Shown: positions 34,118 to 41,917 of the stretch, piece after piece
Layout: every line of letters begins with the position of its first letter
Position numbering within the stretch: position 1 is the first letter of the stretch
Virus record (IMG/VR): IMGVR_UViG_3300042934_000822
Location: 1 to 64,000 of that record
DNA from: a virus
Reading direction: 5' to 3' (one strand)
Length of the DNA stretch: 64,000 bases
Position numbers and translations under genes: made by a program
Notes under the pieces: generated by a model
Database searches by the model: none
What the model was told of the DNA's origin: nothing
The model's input: only the letters and a program-made list of their open reading frames with translations

Positions 34118-34130
34118 GAAGAAACCTCGA

Positions 34131-34228
34131 TTATCTGGCTGAATGAGGCCGGCACTATAACTGCAAAGCGCGTTCGTGCGAACCCTCCAACGCACAAAAG
34201 CGCGTTCGCGCCAAAGCGCCTTAGCGCC
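34131..34228 (-). promoter_or_regulatory. parA promoter: leader element, TATAGT -10 and GCGC repeats
   Basis: Minus strand order: AAAGCGCGTTCGCGCC-type repeats at 34228-34163 (several copies), TATAGT at about 34160-34155, then ATTCAGCCAGATAA (34144-34131) and the parA ribosome site. This is the clearest example of the repeated promoter module. Confidence 0.6.
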
Positions 34229-34247
34229 TTAGATGCGTCTGGGCATG

Positions 34248-34271
34248 AAAAAGCCCAGCAAAAGCTGGGCT
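34248..34271 (-). terminator. Intrinsic terminator after the 83-aa gene
   Basis: AGCCCAGCTTTTGCTGGGCT followed by TTTTT on the minus strand. Confidence 0.8.
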
Positions 34272-34288
34272 CTGGTACTCAACAGCGG

Positions 34289-34540
34289 TTACATCTGAGC
34301 GACCCTTTCCTCCTCGACGGGCTCACGCAAGGTGGGCTCTACCAGGTCGTTTCTGGCCAGCCTCCCGTTACCTGGCCAGGTGCCTTCTTGGATCATCTGC
34401 TTGTTGAACTTGGCGTCAGCTACCTGTTGCTCGAAATCAGCAGATCCGGCGAGCCCGAAGCAAACGGCAAGTGCGACACCGGTGAGGAAAGTAGACACCG
34501 GGCCCATGAACTGCTGACGCTTATGATTGTGTGTACGCAT
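34289..34540 (-). CDS. Small membrane or exported protein (83 aa)
   Basis: ATG 34540 follows AAGGAC in the leader after TATCAGCCAGATA. Residues 12-34 (MGPVSTFLTGVALAVCFGLAG) are hydrophobic and could be a signal anchor or membrane helix; the rest is acidic and soluble. Product unknown. Single-gene transcript upstream of the parA promoter, ending in a strong terminator. Confidence 0.55.
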   Translation of the reverse strand: MRTHNHKRQQFMGPVSTFLTGVALAVCFGLAGSADFEQQVADAKFNKQMIQEGTWPGNGRLARNDLVEPTLREPVEEERVAQM

Positions 34541-34555
34541 TGGTGAAGTCCTTCA

Positions 34556-34568
34556 TATCTGGCTGATA
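34556..34568 (-). promoter_or_regulatory. TATCAGCCAGATA leader element
   Basis: A perfect copy on the minus strand between a CATAAT-like -10 (about 34590) and the AAGGAC ribosome site of the 83-residue gene. The flanking 34570-34655 is AT-rich and divergent, serving the plus-strand gene on the other side. Confidence 0.6.
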
Positions 34569-34657
34569 GGTGAAGCGAGAAGGACATTATCATTATGTTA
34601 ATTTTCTAGCAATGAAGCATTATCAAATTACTAATTTTTTGCAGACTGGAGAAGGTC

Positions 34658-35119
34658 ATGCAGGTGCTGGTATCGATCGCGGGTTATGGAGGGGAGGGCG
34701 CCAAGCCTACGACCCTGGCTGCATTTTTTGACGAGTCCAACAGCTCGATGGTGGCGCTAAAGGAGGTCCCATTTCGCGAAAAAGCCGACAAAGGCTACGC
34801 ATTTGTGACCAATCTTCGGCTTGAAAACTACGATTGCCTGTTCACCGAATCGCATCTGCAGGGGGCCATCCTCGCCTACCGCGAAGAGGTGGCCAGGGTA
34901 GGGTTCATCTTGGCAGATGAAGTGGGCAAGCATCGTCCTCGGATAGAAACTGACGGGATCGACGCCTCAGGCCAGAAATACCGCCTGCACGCCAGCATGA
35001 CCAATGGTGAGGTGGCAGTGCTGGCGCTGGCACACTTCCAGTCACGCCAGCGCTCCGTGGGCTCTCTCACGAATCAGATGGACAAGATGGCCGACCTCTA
35101 CAACATCAGATCGATCTAG
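34658..35119 (+). CDS. Lone plus-strand hypothetical protein (153 aa)
   Basis: ATG 34658 follows GGAGAAGG. A 153-residue alpha/beta protein: a beta-rich N-terminus (MQVLVSIAGYGGEG), a central YDCLFTESHLQGAILAYREE helix and a C-terminal helix. Its promoter lies in an AT-rich stretch unlike the surrounding GC-rich DNA, and the gene stands alone against minus-strand neighbours, like a phage moron expressed separately. Its 3' end overlaps the DarA-like gene by four bases tail to tail. Function unknown. Confidence 0.6.
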   Translation: MQVLVSIAGYGGEGAKPTTLAAFFDESNSSMVALKEVPFREKADKGYAFVTNLRLENYDCLFTESHLQGAILAYREEVARVGFILADEVGKHRPRIETDGIDASGQKYRLHASMTNGEVAVLALAHFQSRQRSVGSLTNQMDKMADLYNIRSI

Positions 35120-36111
35120 TCGGCAGCCGCATAGGGCTCGCCAAACGAGTCGTAACCGGCCTCATCCAGGGCAGTGACACCTGTTGGCGTGATCAAGTAC
35201 AGCCCTGACTCAACCTCGACCATTCCCAGCGCCAGCAGCTCGGCCAGTGCGTTCTGGTCATCGATGGCGTCAGCTTCGGCCGCCGATACCGCTGCGATCA
35301 CCACCAGCTGCGCCAGGCCTGCATCACTGATCTCTGTAGGGGCGCTGTCCAGCATGCCGAGGGCCAGGCGGTAGGCCTCGGCGCTATGCTGCTGCAGCGC
35401 GGCCAGTGGCAAGTCGCCAGACTCGAGGCTCACCCGGTGATCAGCCTCCGTAGCACTCAGGGCTGCGCGCAAGACGCTCCCTGCGCCCTCTGTCGCCGCG
35501 CTGTCGAGCATTTCAGGCTTTTCCGCCACCAGGTCTCGGGCTTCGATGTAAGTCGTCGCCAGCGGCTTCACAGCGGCCTGCAGGTGAACCTGCTGAGGCG
35601 ACGGCGCGCCGATGCTGTCGGTCATGACACCCAGCTGCTGCTGTAGATCAGCGACAGTTGCCTTGCGCTCGGCAATTTGCGCATCGAGCGCACTGACGCG
35701 CTCCTGCAGGGCCTGGGCCATCTTGGGCTTTGGCGTGCTCAGGCCAGGCGGAAGCGCCACCTTGACCCGGGCCTGAGCCTTCTGGAAGGCCGCCTGGTTG
35801 CTCTCTGCGGCCCTGGCCAACTCTGCAACTGCCTTGGCCATGTCGTCGTGATTCTTGATCGGCACGACGGACTTGTTCAGCACAGCCTGGAAAATGTCGC
35901 CGGTGGCGATAACGCGCAGTGTGATCAGCTGCCCGCTGGCCAGCGTCAGGGTCGCCTCACGGTAGGTGACGCTGTTGCTGCGCTTGGGCTTGTCCATGAA
36001 CTCGGTGGCCACTACCGGTTGCCCGGCGCGGATCATCCACTGCTTGATCTTTTTCAGCGCGCCCTCGGCGGCCGATGCGCTGGAGAAGTCCAGCGGGTTC
36101 GCTACTGGCAT
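35116..36111 (-). CDS. DarA-like defence-against-restriction protein (331 aa)
   Basis: Start ATG 36111 (MPVANPLDFS). Residues 10-115 match the DarA N-terminal domain type: a helix (LKKIKQWMI), beta strands with YREATLTLASGQLITLRV, and IFQAVLNKSVVPIKNHDD followed by a long helix. A coiled coil covers about 130-165. MTDS (163), MLDS (201) and MLDS (253) follow. P1 DarA is packaged in the head, processed, and injected to protect the genome from type I restriction. A similar domain occurs inside the 1017-residue protein. Confidence 0.72.
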   Translation of the reverse strand: MPVANPLDFSSASAAEGALKKIKQWMIRAGQPVVATEFMDKPKRSNSVTYREATLTLASGQLITLRVIATGDIFQAVLNKSVVPIKNHDDMAKAVAELARAAESNQAAFQKAQARVKVALPPGLSTPKPKMAQALQERVSALDAQIAERKATVADLQQQLGVMTDSIGAPSPQQVHLQAAVKPLATTYIEARDLVAEKPEMLDSAATEGAGSVLRAALSATEADHRVSLESGDLPLAALQQHSAEAYRLALGMLDSAPTEISDAGLAQLVVIAAVSAAEADAIDDQNALAELLALGMVEVESGLYLITPTGVTALDEAGYDSFGEPYAAAD

Positions 36112-36196
36112 AGATTGCCCCCATTCTCGGTTTATGAGGCCATTGTGCGCGCCTGCAGGACGGGCATTAGGCAGCATGTTTGCGGGGGAGCAGCCG

Positions 36197-36225
36197 AAAA
36201 AAAGCCCCAGCTTTTGCTGAGGCCC
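36197..36225 (-). terminator. Intrinsic terminator after the 88-aa gene
   Basis: GCCTCAGCAAAAGCTGGGGC followed by seven T residues on the minus strand; separates the 88-residue gene from the DarA-like gene. Confidence 0.75.
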
Positions 36226-36244
36226 TGATAGAGAGCACGAATTG

Positions 36245-36511
36245 TTACTTCTCCTCACCTTTGTCTGGAGCCGCGAGTCGTTTGTAGCTCTCGAGCACTT
36301 TGGCGCACTTCGGCGAGCCTTTACGCGTGCCCTCAGAGATCGCATCTGCGAGTTGTTCCATAGTCTGTTGGGTGCCCACGGCTTGACCAACGGCCAAGCC
36401 CTTGATGAAGCCAGAGGCTTCTCCCATTTCGAATCCAGCCTCAAATGCGACACGCGCGGCCGCATCTACAGTGTGTTTGACGTATTTGTCGTACAAATCT
36501 TCTTGTGCCAT
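36245..36511 (-). CDS. Small hypothetical protein (88 aa)
   Basis: ATG 36511 (MAQEDLYDKYVKH). An 88-residue helical protein with a glycine-rich amphipathic centre (AGFEMGEASGFIKGLAVGQAVG) and a charged C-terminus (APDKGEEK). It could associate with membranes, but no clear transmembrane segment is present. It is divergent from umuDC, with the SOS promoter region between them. Unknown. Confidence 0.5.
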   Translation of the reverse strand: MAQEDLYDKYVKHTVDAAARVAFEAGFEMGEASGFIKGLAVGQAVGTQQTMEQLADAISEGTRKGSPKCAKVLESYKRLAAPDKGEEK

Positions 36512-36749
36512 GGTGAAAATCCCAATTTGCTCCTCGCCCCCTTGGCGAGGTAAGCAACGTGAGGTTACCCGTGTCTCGAACTGCCCACCAGCAGTGGTCG
36601 ATAAGGTACCAGACCACATGACGACTGGCGTTCCCATGGCCAGATCGCCAGCGCCACTGCCTCGATCGAGACACCGACCGCCTATGCCAGCTGGTTGGCA
36701 ACGAAGACACCCGATGTGAAAAATCTTGCGGGTTACCGAATCAATGTAA

Positions 36750-36769
36750 TACTGTAAAAATATACAGTA
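36750..36769 (+). promoter_or_regulatory. LexA box upstream of umuDC
   Basis: TACTGTAAAAATATACAGTA contains CTGT-N8-ACAG, the gammaproteobacterial LexA operator, about 64 bases before umuD. The rest of the 36512-36832 gap shows no gene. Transcription of umuDC should be induced on DNA damage. Confidence 0.88.
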
Positions 36770-36832
36770 AAAATACCGATCCACCAGACGCCGCCCTAGA
36801 GCGGTTTTGACCGGCTACTTGCGGTGACACCC

Positions 36833-37264
36833 ATGTCCTACACCATCCTCGGCCCCATCGGGCCTTCTACCGTATCCCTCCCGCTGTTTGCCTGCCGCGT
36901 TCCTGCCGGCTTTCCATCCCCTGCAGCAGATCACCTGGAAAATCACATCTCCTTGGACGAGCTGTTCGACATTCGAGCACCGCACGTCTACCTGGTGAAG
37001 ATTGAAGGCGACAGCATGAGCGGCGCCGGCCTCTTTACCGGTGACCTGGTGATTGTGGATCGAAGTCGCGAGGCCCGGCATGGCGATATCGTGATCGCAG
37101 CCCTGAACGGAGAGCCGGTGTGCAAGCGGCTGCACCACAAGGGCAGTCAGCTGATCCTGCTGTCGGAAAACCCGGGCTACCCCGCGCGATACATCCTGGA
37201 AAGCGATGAAATGACCATCTGGGGCGTTGTCCGCTACAGCGTGCGCGACCATGCCTACGCCTAA
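36833..37264 (+). CDS. umuD: UmuD-type SOS mutagenesis protein
   Basis: A 143-residue S24-family protein. All functional residues line up with E. coli UmuD: cleavage bond Ala25-Gly26 (RVPAGFPSP), catalytic Ser61 (EGDSMSGAG) and Lys98 (GEPVCKRL). It lacks an HTH, so it is not a repressor. After RecA-stimulated self-cleavage the product forms DNA polymerase V with UmuC. ATG 36833 is preferred over an in-frame GTG three codons earlier. A LexA box lies upstream and umuC overlaps its end. Confidence 0.93.
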   Translation: MSYTILGPIGPSTVSLPLFACRVPAGFPSPAADHLENHISLDELFDIRAPHVYLVKIEGDSMSGAGLFTGDLVIVDRSREARHGDIVIAALNGEPVCKRLHHKGSQLILLSENPGYPARYILESDEMTIWGVVRYSVRDHAYA

Positions 37265-38531
37265 ACCTACGTTTGCCCTGGTGGACTGCAATTCGTTCTA
37301 TGCGTCCTGTGAGAGGGTCTTTCGGCCTGATCTGGCCAGGACGCCGATAGTTGTCCTGTCGAACAACGATGGCTGTGTGATTGCCCGCAGCTACGACGCC
37401 AAGCCATTCGTGAAAATGGGTGCGCCCTACTTTCAGATCAAAGACACGCTGCGCAGACATGGCATCGTGGCGTTCAGCAGCAACTATGCCTTGTACGGGC
37501 AAATGTCAGAACGCGTGATGACCTTGATCGAGAGCATGGTGGCTGGCTCTGAGGTCTACAGCATCGACGAAATTTTCTGCGATCTGACCGGCCAGCCCGG
37601 CGACCTCACAGAGCTGGGGCGCTCGATCCGCGAGCGCGTCTTGAAAGCGACGGGCATTCCAGTTGGCGTGGGCATTGCCCATACCAAGACCCTGGCCAAG
37701 CTGGCCAACCACACAGCCAAGCGCCTGCAGCAGCACACAGGCGGCGTGGTCGATATCTGCGACTCCTTCAAACGTGATTGGGTGCTGCGCAACACTGCAG
37801 TGTCCGAGGTGTGGGGGGTTGGGCGCCGTCTGACGACTCATCTGCAGGCGATGGGTATCCGATCGGCCATGGACCTGGCCAAGGCCAACCCTGTCACCCT
37901 GCGCGCCAAATTCAGCGTCGTCCTGGAACGCACGGCTCGCGAGCTGGCAGGAGTGCCGTGCCTTGGCCTGGAAGATCCCGACCCTCCCAAGCAAGAGATT
38001 TGCTGCAGCCGCATGTTCGGCAAGCGACTCACCGAGCTATCCCCCATCAAGGAAGCGGTGGCCACCTACACAGCGCGTGCCGCTGAAAAGCTGCGTGCTC
38101 AGGGTTCCATGTGCAAGAAGATGCGGGTCAGCGTGCGCACTGGCATGTTCAACCCCGACGAGGCCCGGTATGCAAATGGTGTCCTGGTGGAATTGCCTTA
38201 CCCCACCAACGACACACTGTTGCTGACCAATGCAGCCACGCAAGCCGTAGAGAGCATTTATCGAGAGGGCTACCGCTACAGCAAGGCCGAGATACTGCTA
38301 CTCGACCTGAGGCAGCCAGGCGAGTACACAGGTGATCTGTTTGCCGTGACTCAACCGAAGAGATCCCAGGATCTGATGAACACGCTGGACAGCATCAATG
38401 CTCGGTGGGGGCGTGGTACGGTGAGGACCGCGGCCGCCCCCATCGAACCGGACTGGGGCATGCGTCGGGAGTTCATGAGCCAGAGCTACACCACGCGCAT
38501 CGATCAGCTGTGGACGGTCAGTGCGCACTAG
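37251..38531 (+). CDS. umuC: UmuC-type Y-family DNA polymerase
   Basis: A 426-residue Y-family polymerase. Catalytic motifs are FALVDCNSFYASCERVF near residue 8 and SIDEIFCDL near 103. The thumb/HhH region (SEVWGVGRRLTTHLQAMGI) and little finger follow, and the C-terminal WGMRREFMSQSYTTRIDQLW block is typical of UmuC. It performs error-prone translesion synthesis with UmuD'. It overlaps umuD by 14 bases. Plasmid- and phage-borne umuDC are common on elements that exploit the host SOS response. Confidence 0.95.
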   Translation: MPTPKPTFALVDCNSFYASCERVFRPDLARTPIVVLSNNDGCVIARSYDAKPFVKMGAPYFQIKDTLRRHGIVAFSSNYALYGQMSERVMTLIESMVAGSEVYSIDEIFCDLTGQPGDLTELGRSIRERVLKATGIPVGVGIAHTKTLAKLANHTAKRLQQHTGGVVDICDSFKRDWVLRNTAVSEVWGVGRRLTTHLQAMGIRSAMDLAKANPVTLRAKFSVVLERTARELAGVPCLGLEDPDPPKQEICCSRMFGKRLTELSPIKEAVATYTARAAEKLRAQGSMCKKMRVSVRTGMFNPDEARYANGVLVELPYPTNDTLLLTNAATQAVESIYREGYRYSKAEILLLDLRQPGEYTGDLFAVTQPKRSQDLMNTLDSINARWGRGTVRTAAAPIEPDWGMRREFMSQSYTTRIDQLWTVSAH

Positions 38532-38559
38532 CTCAACCCCACCCGCAGAGCGTGGTCCA

Positions 38560-38823
38560 TCAGCCCACGAGGACATTCGGCGAACCCGTAGCCTGGTGGG
38601 TGCAGTTGGCCAGGTCGCCAGCACGGCAGACTGGCTTGCCCTGGGCGAACACCGTGGCGCTGCCGGTGACCATCGCAGGGCCGGCGTGGGCGCCCACACC
38701 GTGCCCTGCAACGTCTGCCCCTACCACTGCGATCGGGGCACCGTTGACCAACACGGTGGGCGCCAGGTTGCCGGTGATGACGCCCCCGGCGTTGTCGATT
38801 CCTACTCGAGCTGCTCCAGGCAT
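38560..38823 (-). CDS. PAAR-domain tail spike tip
   Basis: An 87-residue PAAR protein: PGAARVGIDNAGGVITG, then PTVLVNGAPIAVVGADVAGHG, MVTGSATVFAQGKPVCRAGD and a final GSPNVLVG. The His and Cys positions (H41, C66, C73, H75) fit metal binding at the tip. PAAR proteins form the sharp point on the central spike of contractile tails. It lies nine bases downstream of the spike gene. Confidence 0.9.
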   Translation of the reverse strand: MPGAARVGIDNAGGVITGNLAPTVLVNGAPIAVVGADVAGHGVGAHAGPAMVTGSATVFAQGKPVCRAGDLANCTHQATGSPNVLVG

Positions 38824-38832
38824 GTCTTTCTC

Positions 38833-39276
38833 CTACTGGTTGAGTTTGATGATGCTGGCCAGCAAGGCGATCTGCGAGCCGGTGATCTCGAGCTTCGAGC
38901 CCCCGACCTGCAGGAGGATCTTGGTACCCGCCTTGAGAACGATGGTCTTGCCGGCGTTCAGGTTGAGCGCTTCGTCGGCGTTCTGCTCGATGTTGTCATG
39001 GGCCCACCGGCGCCATCCCACCCCATTGCCGACATGGGCATTACGGTATCCCATGATGATGGGATAGCGCGGGTCGCCGTTGTGAAAGCTGATGTTGACC
39101 GGTAGCCCTTCAACGATGCGGATCTCGGTGTTCTTGGCATCGTCGCCGATCGGATAGTTGATCTCGGCCAGCGGCCAGATGCTGGCGCCGTCGGTGAGCG
39201 GCGGTATTTCTACGCGGACTTCGCGTCGAGCGCGGTCTACCGAGCGCACGAAGCCTGGATACACGTCACTTGGCAT
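38833..39276 (-). CDS. Baseplate central spike protein (147 aa)
   Basis: A 147-residue protein. Residues 1-75 form an OB-type domain (YPGFVRSVDRARREVRVEIP, FHNGDPRYPIIMGYRN). Residues 95-147 are a repeating beta stretch (LNLNAGKTIVLKAGTKILL, KLEITGSQIALL) typical of the trimeric beta-helix of gpV/gp5.4-type spikes. Adjacent to the PAAR gene downstream and overlapping the hub gene upstream, as expected for a membrane-piercing device. Confidence 0.8.
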   Translation of the reverse strand: MPSDVYPGFVRSVDRARREVRVEIPPLTDGASIWPLAEINYPIGDDAKNTEIRIVEGLPVNISFHNGDPRYPIIMGYRNAHVGNGVGWRRWAHDNIEQNADEALNLNAGKTIVLKAGTKILLQVGGSKLEITGSQIALLASIIKLNQ

Positions 39277-40165
39277 CGATGAGCTTCCCCATCCAGAGAC
39301 GGCTGCGGTCCTCCACAGCCCCTTCGTTATTTTCCATGCAATGGGCAGCGGTCAGGACGACCAGGTTTTCGCCTGCCACGCGCAGGACGTCGCCGGCGAC
39401 AACCTGCTGGCAGATCATGCTGTCGAGGATCTTGGTGCGCACCAGGACGCTGCTGGCATTGCGCAGCTGGCGCAGGTCCATCCCGGGCTGGAACTGCAGG
39501 CGACGTCCCTGGTTCATGGCCCCCTTGACGATATCGGCCTTGTCGTCGGTCGAAAAGAACGAGGGCACCTGCTGGAACTGGTGGAACTCGCTGCTGACCA
39601 TAGCGCTGCTGTCGACCTGGCCGATGTTGTCGCGCGGCGCCTGCGCCATCAGGTCGACCAGGCGCATGACGCTGATCTGCCCATTGCGCAGTACCAGGGC
39701 CGCGCCTTCCTCCTGCAGCACCTGCACCAGGTGCACGCTGGGCTCAAACCCACGGAAGCAGGTGAATCGCGGCACCACAAAGTCGTTGCCGATCGTGGCA
39801 TAGGCGCCGCATGCTCTGTACGCAGCGCCGAAGGTCTCCCCCTCCTGCACGACTGCAGTTTGACGCGGCTTGGCCACGCCGGCGCAGTTGTGCAGCAGGC
39901 CGATCACTTTCATGGACTGCTGCTGGTTCTTGCCCTGGACCTGGCCAAGAGGCGCGCCCCGGTCGGTATGAACGATCTCGTACTGCAGATTCTCGCGTCC
40001 GGACCAGAACGAATTGCCCTCTACCAGGCGTTCTTCCACTCCGTCGATCAGCTTGCAGGTGAACTCGACCGTGCGGGGCACCGGCGCCAGATCAGAACGG
40101 AGGGTCCAGTTGAGCACCACGTCGGTAGGCAACTGGTCTCCGTTTTCTTTGAGCAGAATGTTCAC
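39266..40165 (-). CDS. Baseplate hub-like protein (299 aa)
   Basis: GTG start at 40165 overlaps the upstream stop by four bases (GTGA); the upstream in-frame extension has no protein-like character. It is mostly beta-structured, with PRTVEFTCKLIDGVEERLVEG, a central AVVQEGETFGAAYRACG segment like the LysM-like part of hub proteins, and late SVLVRTKILDSMICQQVV. Position just upstream of the spike suggests the gp44/gpD-type hub. A single ILDS word is present at about residue 250. Confidence 0.6.
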   Translation of the reverse strand: MNILLKENGDQLPTDVVLNWTLRSDLAPVPRTVEFTCKLIDGVEERLVEGNSFWSGRENLQYEIVHTDRGAPLGQVQGKNQQQSMKVIGLLHNCAGVAKPRQTAVVQEGETFGAAYRACGAYATIGNDFVVPRFTCFRGFEPSVHLVQVLQEEGAALVLRNGQISVMRLVDLMAQAPRDNIGQVDSSAMVSSEFHQFQQVPSFFSTDDKADIVKGAMNQGRRLQFQPGMDLRQLRNASSVLVRTKILDSMICQQVVAGDVLRVAGENLVVLTAAHCMENNEGAVEDRSRLWMGKLIDAK

Positions 40166-40938
40166 CTGGTGGCGCTCCAGGTCACGCCCTCGGCCGTGCC
40201 GACGGTACGCAGGTGCGCCACGGTGTCGTCGCTCTGGATCTCTTTCACCGAGGGGTAACCCGGCGGCGTGCAGTTGCTGCCGTCGTTGGGCTCGCCTTCC
40301 TGGGGCGCATCGAAGAACGGAATCACGCATTTGAGCGTCAGGTCGGCCGCCAGGATCTTGAGGTTCTTGGCGTCGTGCGGCGGCGCCACGTTCATCCAGT
40401 CGATGCGGTTGGTCTCCAGCGTGACGGGCATGGGCACGCTGTACTGGCCAAACTTATAAGGGGCATCGAATCGCCGGTTCTTCGGCTCCTGGATGAACGA
40501 AGAAAGCTGGGCGGCCAGGCTCTGTGCCGACCCGCCCTCACTCGCGAAGATCACCACCTGGACCCGGCGGTCCTGCATCACGTCCTTGTAGCCATACCAG
40601 GAACCACCCTCCACGATCTGCACCAGGCGCCGGCTGGAATGCTGGCCACCCCAGTCGGCGCCGGTGCCCAGGAAGTTGTCATCCATGGCCATCAAGACCA
40701 CCGGAAGCGTTCCTTCGCCATTGGACGATTGGCGATACAGCGCCAGCATTTCCTCGGCCGCGTCGATCATGCGTGCAGGCGCCCACTGAAGGGCCTCCCT
40801 GGTGGGCTTTTTCAGGAAGCGCTGCACAGCCGCGGTATCGGCGTATTCGGCATAGATCCCCTTGCGCCAGCTTGCAAGGTAACGGCCAAACCCGACTCTG
40901 GTCTGGTCGAAGCTGCCGTTCTTGTTGGTGGTGGTCAT
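40162..40938 (-). CDS. Tail-associated hypothetical protein (258 aa)
   Basis: A 258-residue protein with GRYLASWRKGIYAEYADTAAV, VVLMAMDDNFLGTGADWGG and a beta-rich C-terminal half ending EGVTWSATR. It lies between the fibre assembly gene and the hub. It could be a neck or baseplate component, but no family is recognised. Confidence 0.5.
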   Translation of the reverse strand: MTTTNKNGSFDQTRVGFGRYLASWRKGIYAEYADTAAVQRFLKKPTREALQWAPARMIDAAEEMLALYRQSSNGEGTLPVVLMAMDDNFLGTGADWGGQHSSRRLVQIVEGGSWYGYKDVMQDRRVQVVIFASEGGSAQSLAAQLSSFIQEPKNRRFDAPYKFGQYSVPMPVTLETNRIDWMNVAPPHDAKNLKILAADLTLKCVIPFFDAPQEGEPNDGSNCTPPGYPSVKEIQSDDTVAHLRTVGTAEGVTWSATR

Positions 40939-40985
40939 ACAGTCCTCTGCAGCGCCAGCAGCAGCTGGCGCCGGTGTAGTTGGGG

Positions 40986-41903
40986 TCAGGCCTGCTTGGT
41001 GGCGTCTTCGGCTTCTGGGGCTGCGTCCGTGGCCACAATGCCCTCCTGGGCAGCCTCAGGCGCTGGCGCCGGCTCAGCGCCAGTTGAACCCTCGCCTTGC
41101 GCAGTCTCTGTCTCGAAAGCCACAGCTGGATCGATATCGTAAGGGTCTTGGTGCTGGGCAACCTGATCGCCTTTGCTCGCTCCGGCTGCATCGATCTCAT
41201 CGAAGCCTTGGCTTTCCAGCCAGGCGTCTGCACCTTCACCGGCTGGGCAGGTCGGCCAATCAGCGGTTTCAGGGACGCTCTGGCTGGCATCCAACCGGCC
41301 CAGGAGTACGAGGTAGACCTTCCATGCCTTGACCTCGGCGACTTCCTCGGGCGTGGCCATGTCCAGCTCCACGGCATAGTTCAGCCGTGTGATCGTGTCG
41401 GTGGCCAGCTGGTTGAGCAGCCGTTTCTTGAGCGTGGCATTGGCCTGCAGGGCGCGGGTCTTTGCTGCTTCATCCTCTACCCACTCGTCCCCACTCCACT
41501 GGTCGTACTGGCCGGGCTCTTGGAGCGTGTGCGTGGCCGGAATCGCGCCCAGGACCTCCCAAACCTGTGCTTCACCGGTTTCGACGCTGTACACGGTCTT
41601 GCCGCGATGATCCTCGACCTCCTCCCAGCCCTTGCCGTCGTCGGCCAGCCTCATCACATGGCCAAGCCGGGCTGAGGCCTCTGGCTTACCCAGTACAGCA
41701 CAGGCCGGAACGAGCCACACGCCAGGCTCCAAAGGGCTGGGGTTCGCACGGTCTGCGCGTCGATACTCGCGTGTATAGGGCGAGTAGCTGCTCACGAAAG
41801 GCGCCTCCACTCCCTCTTCTTTCCACCACTCTGCAGGGCCAGAAAGTGACGACTCGTCGATCAGCATTGCGTCGTCCTGGGTCATTTCAATGTCTTGGGT
41901 CAT
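40986..41903 (-). CDS. Tail fibre assembly protein (Tfa type), with long tail
   Basis: ATG 41903 gives 305 residues. Residues about 120-225 match the tail fibre assembly family: YDQWSGDEWVEDEAAKTRAL, LLNQLATDTITRLNYAVELD, and VYLVLLGRLDASQSVPETADWP. These chaperones help trimerise fibres and often determine the fibre tip. The last 80 residues are an extra acidic alanine-rich tail. The gene starts just inside the end of the fibre gene (fibre stop at 41918), the usual pairing. Confidence 0.8.
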   Translation of the reverse strand: MTQDIEMTQDDAMLIDESSLSGPAEWWKEEGVEAPFVSSYSPYTREYRRADRANPSPLEPGVWLVPACAVLGKPEASARLGHVMRLADDGKGWEEVEDHRGKTVYSVETGEAQVWEVLGAIPATHTLQEPGQYDQWSGDEWVEDEAAKTRALQANATLKKRLLNQLATDTITRLNYAVELDMATPEEVAEVKAWKVYLVLLGRLDASQSVPETADWPTCPAGEGADAWLESQGFDEIDAAGASKGDQVAQHQDPYDIDPAVAFETETAQGEGSTGAEPAPAPEAAQEGIVATDAAPEAEDATKQA

Positions 41904-41917
41904 GGGTAAATGCTCAA

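Noticed and set aside
36833-37264. UmuD-like gene considered as a cI/LexA-type repressor
   Set aside because: It has no N-terminal DNA-binding domain and aligns residue for residue with UmuD, and umuC overlaps it.
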